From Rhodococcus aetherivorans (lineage in GTDB: Bacteria; Actinomycetota; Actinomycetes; Mycobacteriales; Mycobacteriaceae): a stretch of 64,000 nt of DNA. The position numbers and the translations under genes were made by a program. Below are positions 16,468 to 25,062 of the stretch, in pieces; the stretch's first letter is position 1; each line of letters starts with the position of its first letter. The notes beneath the pieces were generated by a model. That model was given only the letters and a program-made list of their open reading frames with translations. It was not told the origin of the DNA and made no database searches. The DNA is taken from positions 24,658-88,657 of the forward strand of contig NZ_JAALEG010000015.1 in assembly GCF_011058165.1 (NCBI RefSeq), written 5' to 3'.

Positions 16468-17505
16468 ATGAGAGTTGGAATCGCCGCAGGGTATTGGGGT
16501 TCGGGCCCGCCGCGCAATGTCGAACGGATGCTCGCCGAGGCCGAAGCGCTCGGGGTCGACAGCTTCTGGACCGCCGAGACCTACGGGTCCGACGCGCTGA
16601 CACCTCTCGCGTGGTGGGGTGCGCAGACGTCGAGGATCAAGCTGGGGACGTCGGTGTGCCAGATGTCGGCGCGCACACCGACGGCGCTGGCGATGGCCGC
16701 GCAGACCCTCGATCACCTCAGCGGTGGTCGCGTGATCATCGGCATCGGCGCGTCCGGGCCGCAGGTCGTCGAGGGCTGGTACGGGCAGCCCTACCCGCGA
16801 CCTCTCGAACGCACCCGCGAGTACATCGAGATCATGCGGCAGGTGTGGGCGCGTGAGGAGCCGGTGACCTACTCGGGACGGCACTACCAGCTGCCGCTCC
16901 AGGGCGGCTCCGGACTGGGGAAGCCGCTCAAGTCGATCGTCCACCCCCTGCGTGACGACGTCCCCGTCTACATGGGCGCCGAGGGCCCGAAGAACGTGGC
17001 GCTCGCCGCCGAGATCGCCGACGGCTGGACGCCGCTGTGGTTCTCGCCCAAGAGCGACGAGTTCTACCGCACGGCACTCGCCGAAGGCTTTTCGCGTGAG
17101 GGAGCGCGCCGCACCGCCGATGACTTCGAGGTTGCGAACGTGTGCTGGCTCCTCGAGAACGACGACGTGGAGAAGGCCGCCGCCCGGCTCAAGCCGACGG
17201 TCGCGCTCTACGCCGGCGGTATGGGGGCCAAGGGTGCCAACTTCCACAACGACGTGTTCGCCCGCATGGGGTGGGGCGAGGTGTGCGCCGAGATCCAGGA
17301 GCTGTACCTGAGCGGGCGGCCCGAGCTCGCCGCACAGGCCGTGCCCACCGAGATGGTCGAGGACGTCGCCCTGGTCGGTCCCGCGGACAAGATCATCGAA
17401 GAGATCGAAACCAAGTGGAAGTCCACGTGCCTGACCACCCTCATCCTCGGTGGGTGGCCGAAGCCGGAGAACCGCGCGCGCATTCTGGAGGCAGTGCAGT
17501 CGTGA
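16468..17505 (+). CDS. LLM-class, probably F420-dependent, oxidoreductase
   Basis: A 345-aa luciferase-like TIM-barrel protein. Characteristic segments are AEALGVDSFWTAETYGSDALTPLAWW, RIKLGTSVCQMSARTPTALAMAAQTLDHLSGGRVIIGIGASGPQVVEGWYG and the C-terminal LVGPADKIIEEIE. This pattern matches actinobacterial F420-dependent LLM enzymes. In M. tuberculosis a similar gene (Rv3520c) sits beside DUF35 and Ltp genes of the cholesterol regulon, and here too DUF35/Ltp genes follow. Its stop overlaps the GTG of the next gene. Likely role: hydride transfer to or from a CoA-linked or cyclic intermediate. Cofactor assignment is by resemblance only. Confidence 0.85.
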   Translation: MRVGIAAGYWGSGPPRNVERMLAEAEALGVDSFWTAETYGSDALTPLAWWGAQTSRIKLGTSVCQMSARTPTALAMAAQTLDHLSGGRVIIGIGASGPQVVEGWYGQPYPRPLERTREYIEIMRQVWAREEPVTYSGRHYQLPLQGGSGLGKPLKSIVHPLRDDVPVYMGAEGPKNVALAAEIADGWTPLWFSPKSDEFYRTALAEGFSREGARRTADDFEVANVCWLLENDDVEKAAARLKPTVALYAGGMGAKGANFHNDVFARMGWGEVCAEIQELYLSGRPELAAQAVPTEMVEDVALVGPADKIIEEIETKWKSTCLTTLILGGWPKPENRARILEAVQS

Positions 17506-18989
17506 CCCTCGATCCGAGAACCCCGATCCTGGTCGGCACCGGCCAGGTCGACGAACGCGGCGGCGGCGTGGAGCCCGTCGATCTCATGGCCCGCGCGGCG
17601 CGCGAGGCCGCTGCCGATGCCGGGTCCGCGCGCCTGCTCGAACTGGTCGACTCCGTCCGCGTGGTCGGGCTCCTGTCCTGGCGTTACCGCGACCCGGGCG
17701 CACTCGTCGGCGAGCGCATCGGCGCGACCGTACGGCACACCGGTTACTCCGGAAACGGTGGGAGTACGCCGCAGGTGCTGGTCAACGGTGCCGCCGAGGA
17801 CATCGCCGCTGGCCGCGCCGACGTCGTGCTCATCGGTGGCGCCGAATCCTGGCGGACCCGCATGAAGCTGCGGGCGCAGAAGCAGCGACCCGAGTGGAGC
17901 GTGCAGGACGAGTCGGTGCCCGCCGCCGAGATCATGGTCACCGATGTGCCGATGGCGGACGAGAGCGAACGCCGGATCGGTCTGGACCGGCCCTCGTACG
18001 TCTATCCGCTGTTCGAGCAGGCGCTGCGGGTCTCGGCGGGACGCTCCCTCGAGGAGCACCGCGAGTTCATCGGGGGCCTGTGGTCGCGGTTCAGCAAGAT
18101 CGCGGCAACGAACCCGAATGCGTGGGTGCAACGGGAGTACACCGCGGCGGAGATCGCGACACCGTCGCCCGAGAACCGGATGATCTCCACGCCCTACACC
18201 AAGCTGCTGAACTCGAACAACATGGTCGATCAGGGCGCGGTGCTGCTGATGTGCTCGGTCGAGACGGCCGCCCGGCTCGGTATCCCGCGGGAGAACTGGG
18301 TCTTTCCGCAGTCCGGCACCGAATCGCACGATACGTATGCGATCGCCGAACGGGGTGCCCTCGACGGGTCACCGGCGATTCGCATTGCGGGGGCGCGGGC
18401 TCTCGAGCTCGCGGGTATCGGGCTGGACGATGTCGCGCACGTCGATGTGTACTCGTGTTTTCCGTCGGCGGTACAGGTTGCGGCGAACGAGCTGGGGTTG
18501 GCGCTGGATGATCCGGGTCGGCCGCTGACCGTGACCGGTGGTCTGACGTTCGGGGGTGGCCCGTGGAACAACTACGTGAGCCATTCGATCGCGACCATGG
18601 CGAAACGGGTGCGTGAGTCCCCGGGTTCGTACGGTCTGGTGACCGCCAACAGCGGCTATCTCACGAAGCACGCCATGGGCGTGTACCGGACGGAACCTCC
18701 CGCCGGAGGATTCCGGCGGCTGGACGTGCAGGCCGAGGTGGCGGGGCAGCCCACGACCGCCGCGCTCATGTCCTACGCGGGCACGGCGTCGGCGGAGTCG
18801 TGGACCGTGGTGTACGGCCGCGACGGTTCGCCGGAGCGTGGTTTCCTCGCGGCACGCACTGCCGCAGGGGAGCGAACCCTCGCGGCGACCACGGACGCCG
18901 AGGATCTCGCGCGCCTCACGGAGGGCGATGTTGCAGGTCAGCACGTTTCGATCACGGAGGACGGGCAGTTCCACTTCGCGCGACGTTGA
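17502..18989 (+). CDS. Thiolase-superfamily protein (acetyl-CoA acetyltransferase-like, Cys-less)
   Basis: A 495-aa thiolase-fold protein. TPILVGTGQVDERGGGVEPVDLMARAAREAAADAG starts the first thiolase domain, and AAEDIAAGRADVVLIGGAESWRTRM the second strand set. At the usual nucleophile position the sequence is GYSGNGGSTPQVL, with no Cys, so ordinary Claisen thiolysis is doubtful. GGLTFGGGPWNNYVSHSIATM replaces the normal His/Gly loop. The C-terminal 90 residues form a beta-rich extension typical of this longer actinobacterial group. GTG overlaps the LLM stop. It ends inside the -35 of the next promoter. Possibly a CoA-intermediate lyase or scaffold. Confidence 0.8.
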   Translation: MTLDPRTPILVGTGQVDERGGGVEPVDLMARAAREAAADAGSARLLELVDSVRVVGLLSWRYRDPGALVGERIGATVRHTGYSGNGGSTPQVLVNGAAEDIAAGRADVVLIGGAESWRTRMKLRAQKQRPEWSVQDESVPAAEIMVTDVPMADESERRIGLDRPSYVYPLFEQALRVSAGRSLEEHREFIGGLWSRFSKIAATNPNAWVQREYTAAEIATPSPENRMISTPYTKLLNSNNMVDQGAVLLMCSVETAARLGIPRENWVFPQSGTESHDTYAIAERGALDGSPAIRIAGARALELAGIGLDDVAHVDVYSCFPSAVQVAANELGLALDDPGRPLTVTGGLTFGGGPWNNYVSHSIATMAKRVRESPGSYGLVTANSGYLTKHAMGVYRTEPPAGGFRRLDVQAEVAGQPTTAALMSYAGTASAESWTVVYGRDGSPERGFLAARTAAGERTLAATTDAEDLARLTEGDVAGQHVSITEDGQFHFARR

Positions 18990-19014
18990 CGGCATTTATC
19001 TAACGACATAAGGT
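18986..19014 (+). promoter_or_regulatory. Promoter for the NTF2/DUF35/Ltp operon
   Basis: TTGACG (18986-18991) and TAAGGT (19009-19014) are 17 bp apart. The -35 contains the stop codon of the preceding gene. TAAC and GTTA flank the -10 as a short inverted repeat (19001-19016). Confidence 0.55.
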
Positions 19015-19066
19015 TATTGCACTGACGGACACGACAGGCTCGTGTCACGAATCGAGGAGTTCACAG

Positions 19067-19384
19067 ATGTCTGTCGAAGACTTTCGTGCACTGTACGAAC
19101 AGCATGTCGGCTACGTTGTCGCCGGAAACATGAAGGCCGCTCTCGCCGACATGGTGCGAGAGAACATTCCGCAGGTCTTCGACGGAATCGACACCCCCCG
19201 CGAGGCCACGAAAGGCTTCGAGATCAAGGACGTGCGCGCCGAGGGCGACCGGATGGTGGGCGAGACCGTCTACGACATGGGCGACCGTTCGATCGGGCTG
19301 CGCTCCATCTGGGAGCTCCACGACGGACGCTGGCTCGCGGCGAAGCTCGAGAACTTCCCCGCCGGAACGGAGACGAACGCATGA
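19067..19384 (+). CDS. Small NTF2/SnoaL-like protein
   Basis: A 105-aa protein with a pattern like the NTF2 fold: a long N-terminal helix (EDFRALYEQHVGYVVAGNMKAALADMV), a middle strand region, and a final sheet ending RSIWELHDGRWLAAKLENFP. Such small proteins serve as isomerases, dehydratases or ligand-binding partners. No catalytic Asp pair can be assigned with certainty. ATG with GAGGAG upstream; its stop overlaps the next start (ATGA). It is the first gene behind its own promoter and is co-translated with the DUF35/Ltp pair, so it may be a subunit or a hydratase feeding it. The second DUF35/Ltp module at 29 kb lacks this gene. Confidence 0.65.
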   Translation: MSVEDFRALYEQHVGYVVAGNMKAALADMVRENIPQVFDGIDTPREATKGFEIKDVRAEGDRMVGETVYDMGDRSIGLRSIWELHDGRWLAAKLENFPAGTETNA

Positions 19385-19836
19385 CCGCAACAGAACTCGC
19401 GACCGAACCGTGGGGACCCGCGCCGGACGGACTCGATCAGCCGTACTGGGACGGTCTCCTTGCCGGTGAGCTGCGCCTTCAGCGCTGCAGCGATTGCCGC
19501 ACGTGGATCTGGGGGCCGCAGGCCATTTGCGGTCACTGCCACAGCTTCGACCTCGGATGGGAAACCGTCGAGCCGGCCGGCACCGTCTACAGCTGGAATC
19601 GCAGCTGGTACCCGTACATGGACGAATATGCCGAGCGGTTGCCGTACGTGACGGTGCTCGTCGAACTGCCGCACGCCGGTGGCCGACGGGTGCTGGGCAT
19701 TCTCGCCGACGACATCGACGCGAACCCCGAGATCGGCGACCGGGTCGTCGGAGTCTTCGAGCGGACCGAGGGCGCCGCCTGGCCGTTGCTGCGCTGGCGC
19801 CGGGCCGATTCGATCGTAGAGGGAGAAATGCGATGA
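19381..19836 (+). CDS. DUF35 / OB-fold zinc-ribbon acyl-CoA-binding protein, copy 1
   Basis: A 151-aa protein. Cys36, Cys39, Cys50 and Cys53 form a rubredoxin-like zinc ribbon (RCSDC...ICGHC), followed by an OB-fold (ETVEPAGTVYSWNRSWYPYMDEYAERLPYVTVLVELP). Such proteins form complexes with thiolase-like Ltp partners; in steroid side-chain degradation the Ltp2/DUF35 complex is a retro-aldolase. The next gene is exactly such an Ltp homologue and overlaps it by 4 bp (ATGA), so an obligate complex is likely. The preceding gene overlaps in the same way. A paralogue of 160 aa is at 29.4 kb. Confidence 0.88.
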   Translation: MTATELATEPWGPAPDGLDQPYWDGLLAGELRLQRCSDCRTWIWGPQAICGHCHSFDLGWETVEPAGTVYSWNRSWYPYMDEYAERLPYVTVLVELPHAGGRRVLGILADDIDANPEIGDRVVGVFERTEGAAWPLLRWRRADSIVEGEMR

Positions 19837-21026
19837 GCGCCAACATCATGCGCGGCGCGACGGCCGTCGTCGGCGTCGCCGAACAGCATTACAAGCGCGG
19901 CGAAGCCCCGCACAGCGAGAAGCGCATGACTCTCGAGGTCATCCTCCGGGCGTGTGCCGACGCGGGCATCAACCCCCGCGAGATCGACGGCTTCGTCTCC
20001 TACGCGGGCGGCGCCAACGACGGCGCCATCATCGGCGGCGCACTGCTGATCGACGAACTGCGTTGGTCGAACATGATGTGGGGTGGGGGCGGCGGCAGCG
20101 TCGCAGCGGCCATCACGAATGCGGCCACTGCGATCGCCACCGGTCAAGCCGAGTGTGTTGTGGTCTATCGCGCGATGACGCAGGCGGATACGGGTCGGCT
20201 CGGATACGCGAAGTACCACTACGGCAGTCACTTCCTCGCGCACGGCATCGGCTCGCCCGCGCAGATCTGCGCGATGCGCACCCAGCGGATGCTCGAGCAC
20301 GGCGGGGTGCCGCGGTCGGCCATGCGCTCCCTGGTCCTCGCGTCGTACCAGCACGCGCAGAGCAACCCGACGGCGCAGGGTTACGGACGCCCACTCGACG
20401 AGGAGACCTACGAGGATTCGCGGTTGATCGCAGAGCCGTTCCACCTGTTCGACTGCTCCCGTGAAAGCGACGGTGCGGTCGCGCTGGTGCTCGTCTCGGC
20501 CGAGCGGGCGAAGACCTTGCGTCCCGACCCGGCGTATCTACTGGCAGGCGCGCAAGGTGCACCGGGCGGATACTCGGAACTGATCGACAACGATCTCGGC
20601 GAGCAGTACATGACCGCCGGATTCGGCCCGGCCAACAACGGAAAACCCGGTGTCGCCGAAAGACTTTGGTCTGCAGCCGGTCTCGGACCGGATGATGTCG
20701 ACGTGGTCCAGGTCTACGAGAACTTCAGTGGTCCTGCTGTCGCGGCACTGATCGATCACGGCCTCTGTCCGCCGGGGGAGGCTGCCGGCACCTTCATGAC
20801 CGTCGAGAACCTCACCGCGCCGAACGGCAAACTGCCCATCAACACCAGCGGCGGCAACCTCGCCGATTCGTTCATCAACGGTCTGAACCTCGCGGTCGAA
20901 GCGGTCCGGCAGATCCGCGGCACCTCGACCAACCCGGTGGAGGGCGCGAAGACCTCCCTGTTCATCGGCGGCCCGATGGCGCCGTTGGTGAGCTCGGTGC
21001 TGTTCGGCCACGAAGACACCCTCTGA
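19833..21026 (+). CDS. Ltp-type thiolase homologue, probable retro-aldolase subunit, copy 1
   Basis: A 397-aa thiolase-fold protein of the lipid-transfer group. The stretch that normally contains the nucleophilic Cys reads MMWGGGGGSVAAAITNAATAIATGQAECVVVYRAM, so the Cys is replaced by Gly. The C-terminal NTSGGNLADSFINGLNLAVEAVRQIRG is typical of Ltp proteins. Such Cys-less partners of DUF35 proteins are known to cleave beta-hydroxyacyl-CoA by retro-aldol chemistry. The DUF35 gene immediately upstream overlaps its start. The aldehyde dehydrogenase directly downstream could take an aldehyde product, although Ltp2-type reactions can also release ketones. It is very similar to the copy at 29.8 kb. 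Confidence 0.87.
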   Translation: MSANIMRGATAVVGVAEQHYKRGEAPHSEKRMTLEVILRACADAGINPREIDGFVSYAGGANDGAIIGGALLIDELRWSNMMWGGGGGSVAAAITNAATAIATGQAECVVVYRAMTQADTGRLGYAKYHYGSHFLAHGIGSPAQICAMRTQRMLEHGGVPRSAMRSLVLASYQHAQSNPTAQGYGRPLDEETYEDSRLIAEPFHLFDCSRESDGAVALVLVSAERAKTLRPDPAYLLAGAQGAPGGYSELIDNDLGEQYMTAGFGPANNGKPGVAERLWSAAGLGPDDVDVVQVYENFSGPAVAALIDHGLCPPGEAAGTFMTVENLTAPNGKLPINTSGGNLADSFINGLNLAVEAVRQIRGTSTNPVEGAKTSLFIGGPMAPLVSSVLFGHEDTL

Positions 21027-21049
21027 CCGCCACGTCCGAAAGGCACGAC

Positions 21050-22510
21050 ATGAACGACCGTGACACCAATAGTCTGGACCGGAACGAGCTGTTCATCGGC
21101 GGACGGTGGGTAGCGCCGAAGTCCGGTGGCGGCGTGGACGTCATCGAGGCGGCCACCGAGAAGGTGCTGGGTACCTCCGCTCTCGCGTCCGACGCCGACA
21201 TCGATGCGGCCGTCGCGGCCGCGCGTACCGCCCTGACGGGTCCGTGGAGCAGGCTGACCAACGTCGAACGGGCCGACCTGCTCGACACGTTCGCGGCCAC
21301 CCTCAAGTCACGTGGTCGCGACACGTCCCGGCTGGTGAGCCGCGAGAACGGCATGCCGATCGCGCTGTCGGGCGGTGTGAACGGTTTCGGCCCCGCGGCG
21401 ATGCTCTCGTACTACGCAGGTCTGATCCGCGAAGCGTCCAACGAGGACGTGCGGCCGAGTGCATTCGGCGGTCGCACCGTCGTGCGCCGCGAGCCCGTGG
21501 GCGTGGTCGCGGCAATCACGCCGTGGAACTACCCGCAGCCGCTCGCTGCGATGAAGCTCGCTCCCGCGCTCGCGGCGGGATGCACGGTGGTGCTCAAGCC
21601 CGCCCCCGAGACCGCACTCGATGCGTTCGCCTTCGCCGACGCCGCGCTCGAGGCGGGCCTGCCCGACGGTGTGGTCAACGTCGTCCCCGCCGACCGCGAC
21701 GCCGGTGCCTACCTGGTTTCGCACCCGGGCGTCGACAAGGTGGCGTTCACCGGGTCCACCGCGGCAGGTCGCGCGATCGGGGCGGTCTGCGGTCGGCTGC
21801 TGCGGCCGGTCACGCTCGAGCTCGGCGGCAAGTCCGCGGCGATCGTCACCGAGCACGCCGATCTCGACGTCTTCGCGAAGAACCTGCTCGAGGTGTCGCT
21901 GGTCAACAACGGCCAGACCTGCCACGCGAGCACCCGGATCCTCGCCCCGCGCTCGCGGTACGACGAGGTCGTGGACGCGGTCACCGAGACCGTGCGGGCA
22001 CTGACCGTCGGTGATCCGCTCGACAAGGCCACCAACGTGGGTCCGCTGGTCTCGGCCGCGCAGCGCGACCGCGTCCTCGGCTACATCGCTTCGGGCCGCG
22101 CCGACGGCTACCGCATCACCACCGGCGGCGGCGTCCCTGCCGACCAACCGCTGGGGTGGTTCGTCGAGCCGACCGTGTTCGCCGACGTCGACAACTCCGC
22201 GCGCATCGCGCAGGAGGAGATCTTCGGTCCGGTGCTGACCATCACCGCGTACGACGGTGAGAACGAGGCAGTTGCCATCGCCAACGACTCGGAGTACGGA
22301 CTCGGCGGCACGGTCTGGACCACAGACGAACAGCACGGCCTCGACCTCGCGGCGCGGATTCACAGCGGCACAGTCGGAGTGAACTACTACGCCCTCGATC
22401 TGGACGCGCCGTTCGGCGGCGTCAAGTCGTCGGGGCTGGGCCGCGAGCTCGGCCCGGAGGGACTGGCACCGTACTTCACCGCGAAGTCGGTGTACTTCGG
22501 AACTCGCTGA
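21050..22510 (+). CDS. NAD(P)-dependent aldehyde dehydrogenase
   Basis: A 486-aa aldehyde dehydrogenase. ITPWNYPQPLAAMKLAPALAAGCTVVLKPAPETAL is the cofactor site, FTGSTAAGRAI the Rossmann loop, LELGGKSA contains the general base Glu, and Cys291 in NNGQTCHAST is the nucleophile. It oxidises an aldehyde to the acid. It follows the Ltp gene by 23 bp in the same operon, which suggests it removes an aldehyde released by retro-aldol cleavage. Full length for the family. Two more copies occur at 32.9 and 46.1 kb; they are clearly different sequences rather than recent duplicates. Confidence 0.93.
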   Translation: MNDRDTNSLDRNELFIGGRWVAPKSGGGVDVIEAATEKVLGTSALASDADIDAAVAAARTALTGPWSRLTNVERADLLDTFAATLKSRGRDTSRLVSRENGMPIALSGGVNGFGPAAMLSYYAGLIREASNEDVRPSAFGGRTVVRREPVGVVAAITPWNYPQPLAAMKLAPALAAGCTVVLKPAPETALDAFAFADAALEAGLPDGVVNVVPADRDAGAYLVSHPGVDKVAFTGSTAAGRAIGAVCGRLLRPVTLELGGKSAAIVTEHADLDVFAKNLLEVSLVNNGQTCHASTRILAPRSRYDEVVDAVTETVRALTVGDPLDKATNVGPLVSAAQRDRVLGYIASGRADGYRITTGGGVPADQPLGWFVEPTVFADVDNSARIAQEEIFGPVLTITAYDGENEAVAIANDSEYGLGGTVWTTDEQHGLDLAARIHSGTVGVNYYALDLDAPFGGVKSSGLGRELGPEGLAPYFTAKSVYFGTR

Positions 22511-22554
22511 CCAGAGCCAGGTCTCGCGGCGAGCACACACTATTGGAGCACAAG

Positions 22555-24981
22555 ATGGCACTACCTCTGCATGGTGTCCGGGTACTGGAACTGACGGACG
22601 GATTCGGCGACACCGCGGGCCGGTTCCTCGCCGACCTCGGGGCCGAGGTCGTCCGAGTCGAACTGCCCGGAGGCTCGCCTTCGCGCTCGGCGCACCCGGT
22701 CCGGAACGGCGTGAGCGTTCCGTTCGCGCTGCGCAACGCGAACAAGCTCGGCGTCACGCTCGATCTCGAGGAGGACGAAGGCCGGGACCGGTTGCGCGCC
22801 CTCGCGCGGCGCTCGGACATTCTGCTGGAGTCGTTCCCCCCGGGCTTCCTCGCTGCGCGCGGCGTGGGTACTGCGGACCTGTGCCGGGCCAATCCCGCGC
22901 TCGTGGCCGTGTCGATCACCGGTTTCGGTCAGGACGGTCCGTATCGCGACTGGGCGGCGACAGAGCCGGTCCTGTATGCGCTCAGCGGTGTATTGTCGCG
23001 TTCCGGTGAGCCGGGGGAGCAGCCTCTGCTGCCGCCCGACGGGCTGATCGACGAGTCGGTAGGCGTGCACACGGCGTGGTCGGCGCTACTCGCCTACTTC
23101 GACCGGTTGCACACCGGACGTGGCCAGACCGTCGACATCTCGGCGTTCGAGGTCATCGTGCACGGCTTCGATCCCGGATTCGGTGTGCAGGGCTCCGCTG
23201 CCGCCGGCCGTTCCGAGGACTTCCCGCGGGGCCGGCCCGACGCCGCCAACTTCTACCCGGTCTATCGCTGCGGCGACGGGCAGGTGCGCATCTGCCTGCT
23301 CGCGAAGCGGCAGTGGCGGGCGATGTTCGAATGGCTCGGTGAGCCGGAGGAATTCGCGGATCCGACATACGACACCATTCCCGCGCGATTCGCTGCGTCC
23401 GCTCGCCTCAATCCGCTCATCGAACAGCTGTTCAGCACCTATACCCGCGACGAACTCGTCGTCGAAGGTGCGGCCCGGGGCATCCCGATCGGTGGTCTCA
23501 ACACCGTGTCGGAGGTCTTGACGACCGAGCATTTCGATGCGGCCGGTACGTTCGTCGATACCGAGATCTCACCCGGCGTCACCGCGCGAGTCCCGTCCGG
23601 GTACGCGAAGGTCGACGGGCAGCGAGCCGGAGTGCGCATGCGTGCGCCAGAACTCGGTGAGCACAACGACACGGTGTTCGGGTCCGACATCGACGGGGCT
23701 CACGATCCGATTCCCGCACTGCAGCGCGAACCGGGTGGGCGGCCGTTCGAGGGTCTTCGGGTCCTCGATATGGGTGTCGTGGTGTTCGGTGCTGAACTCG
23801 GGCGCCAGTTCGCGGACAACGGCGCCGACGTCATCAAGATCGAGAACTCGAACTTCCCGGACGGATTGCGTCAGTCGAAGCGGGGTGCGGCCCTCGCCGC
23901 GTCCGTGGCGTGGGGCCACCGTAACCGCCGCAGCCTCGGACTGAACCTGCGCAGTCCCGAAGGCATCCGCATCTTCAAGCGGCTGGCCGCCGAAGCGGAC
24001 ATCGTGCTCGCCAACTTCAAGCCCGGCACTCTCGCCTCGATGGGGCTCTCGTACGACGAGCTCGCCGCGATCAATCCGCGCATCATCGTGTCCGAGAGCA
24101 GCGCCTTCGGCAGTGTCGGCCCGTGGAACAAGCGGCTCGGCTACGGACCGCTGGTACGGGCAGCCTGTGGTGTCTCGGCGCTCTGGCGGTACTCGGACAC
24201 CACTGATGCACTGTGCGACGGCTCGACTGTCTACCCCGATCACATCGCCGGACAGGTCACCGCAACCACGATTCTCGCCACGCTGATCCACCGGCTGCGG
24301 ACCGGGCGTGGCGCCGCGATCGAGGTCGCTCAGGCCGACACCGCGATCGTGCAACTGGGTAGCCAGCTCGTCGCGGAACATCTCGACCCTGGGTCGATCG
24401 GCGCCCCGGGAAATTCCGATCCGTACTCGGCGCCCTCCGGGGTGTACCCGTGTGGAGGTGACGACGAGTGGTGTGTCGTCACCGTCCGCGACGACACGGA
24501 CTGGGCGAGGCTGTGCGGTGTAGTCGGCCGGCCCGACCTCGCCGACGACCCTCGTTTCGCCACCGCCGAGCTCAGGATCGACCACCGCGCCGAGGCCGAC
24601 GAGGTGCTGACGGAGTGGCTGCTGCGGCACACGCCGACCGAGGCGATGGAGACTCTGCAGGCGGCTGGAATACCGGCCGGGGCCATGATCCGGTTGCCGG
24701 AGCTGCTCACCAACCCTCAGCTGATCGCGCGCGGTGCGTACACCGAGCTCGAACACGAGCTGCTTCCGGCGCCGCTCCCGACCGCGAAGCAGGTGGCGCA
24801 CTTCGCGACGTTGCCGGACTGGCCGCTGCGGCAGGCGCCCCTGGCCGGTCAGCAGACACGTGAGATCTGCGAGAGAGTGCTCGGGCTGAGCACAGTCGAG
24901 ATCGATTCGCTCGTGCGCGACGGCGTGCTGCAACCGCCCGCCGACGATCCGGCGCTGTCGCCGGTTCCCTCCACTGTGTGA
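22555..24981 (+). CDS. Double-length CaiB/BaiF family CoA-transferase
   Basis: An 808-aa fusion of two class III CoA-transferase domains (about 1-375 and 395-805); usual members have about 400 aa. Both halves start with the family pattern (LHGVRVLELTDGFGDTAGRFLADLGAEVVRVE; FEGLRVLDMGVVVFGAELGRQFADNGADVIKIE). Both keep an Asp at the expected acyl-anhydride position (Asp166 in GLIDESVG, Asp562 in YPDHIAGQ). It would transfer CoA from an acyl-CoA to a free acid in the pathway. ATG at 22555 has GGAG 6 nt upstream. It is the last gene of the operon and is closed by a perfect hairpin. Both sites look intact, so neither half is obviously a dead domain. Confidence 0.9.
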   Translation: MALPLHGVRVLELTDGFGDTAGRFLADLGAEVVRVELPGGSPSRSAHPVRNGVSVPFALRNANKLGVTLDLEEDEGRDRLRALARRSDILLESFPPGFLAARGVGTADLCRANPALVAVSITGFGQDGPYRDWAATEPVLYALSGVLSRSGEPGEQPLLPPDGLIDESVGVHTAWSALLAYFDRLHTGRGQTVDISAFEVIVHGFDPGFGVQGSAAAGRSEDFPRGRPDAANFYPVYRCGDGQVRICLLAKRQWRAMFEWLGEPEEFADPTYDTIPARFAASARLNPLIEQLFSTYTRDELVVEGAARGIPIGGLNTVSEVLTTEHFDAAGTFVDTEISPGVTARVPSGYAKVDGQRAGVRMRAPELGEHNDTVFGSDIDGAHDPIPALQREPGGRPFEGLRVLDMGVVVFGAELGRQFADNGADVIKIENSNFPDGLRQSKRGAALAASVAWGHRNRRSLGLNLRSPEGIRIFKRLAAEADIVLANFKPGTLASMGLSYDELAAINPRIIVSESSAFGSVGPWNKRLGYGPLVRAACGVSALWRYSDTTDALCDGSTVYPDHIAGQVTATTILATLIHRLRTGRGAAIEVAQADTAIVQLGSQLVAEHLDPGSIGAPGNSDPYSAPSGVYPCGGDDEWCVVTVRDDTDWARLCGVVGRPDLADDPRFATAELRIDHRAEADEVLTEWLLRHTPTEAMETLQAAGIPAGAMIRLPELLTNPQLIARGAYTELEHELLPAPLPTAKQVAHFATLPDWPLRQAPLAGQQTREICERVLGLSTVEIDSLVRDGVLQPPADDPALSPVPSTV

Positions 24982-24988
24982 CACAGCC

Positions 24989-25024
24989 GAGAAGGTCCCC
25001 GGAGCTTCCTCCGGGGACCTTCTC
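24989..25024. terminator. Bidirectional hairpin terminator, 16-bp perfect stem
   Basis: GAGAAGGTCCCCGGAG (24989-25004) pairs perfectly with 25009-25024 around a CTTC loop, between the CoA-transferase and the convergent P450. Confidence 0.85.
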
Positions 25025-25062
25025 CTGTTCGGGCCGACTTCCTGCGACCGGGTCGAGCGGGA

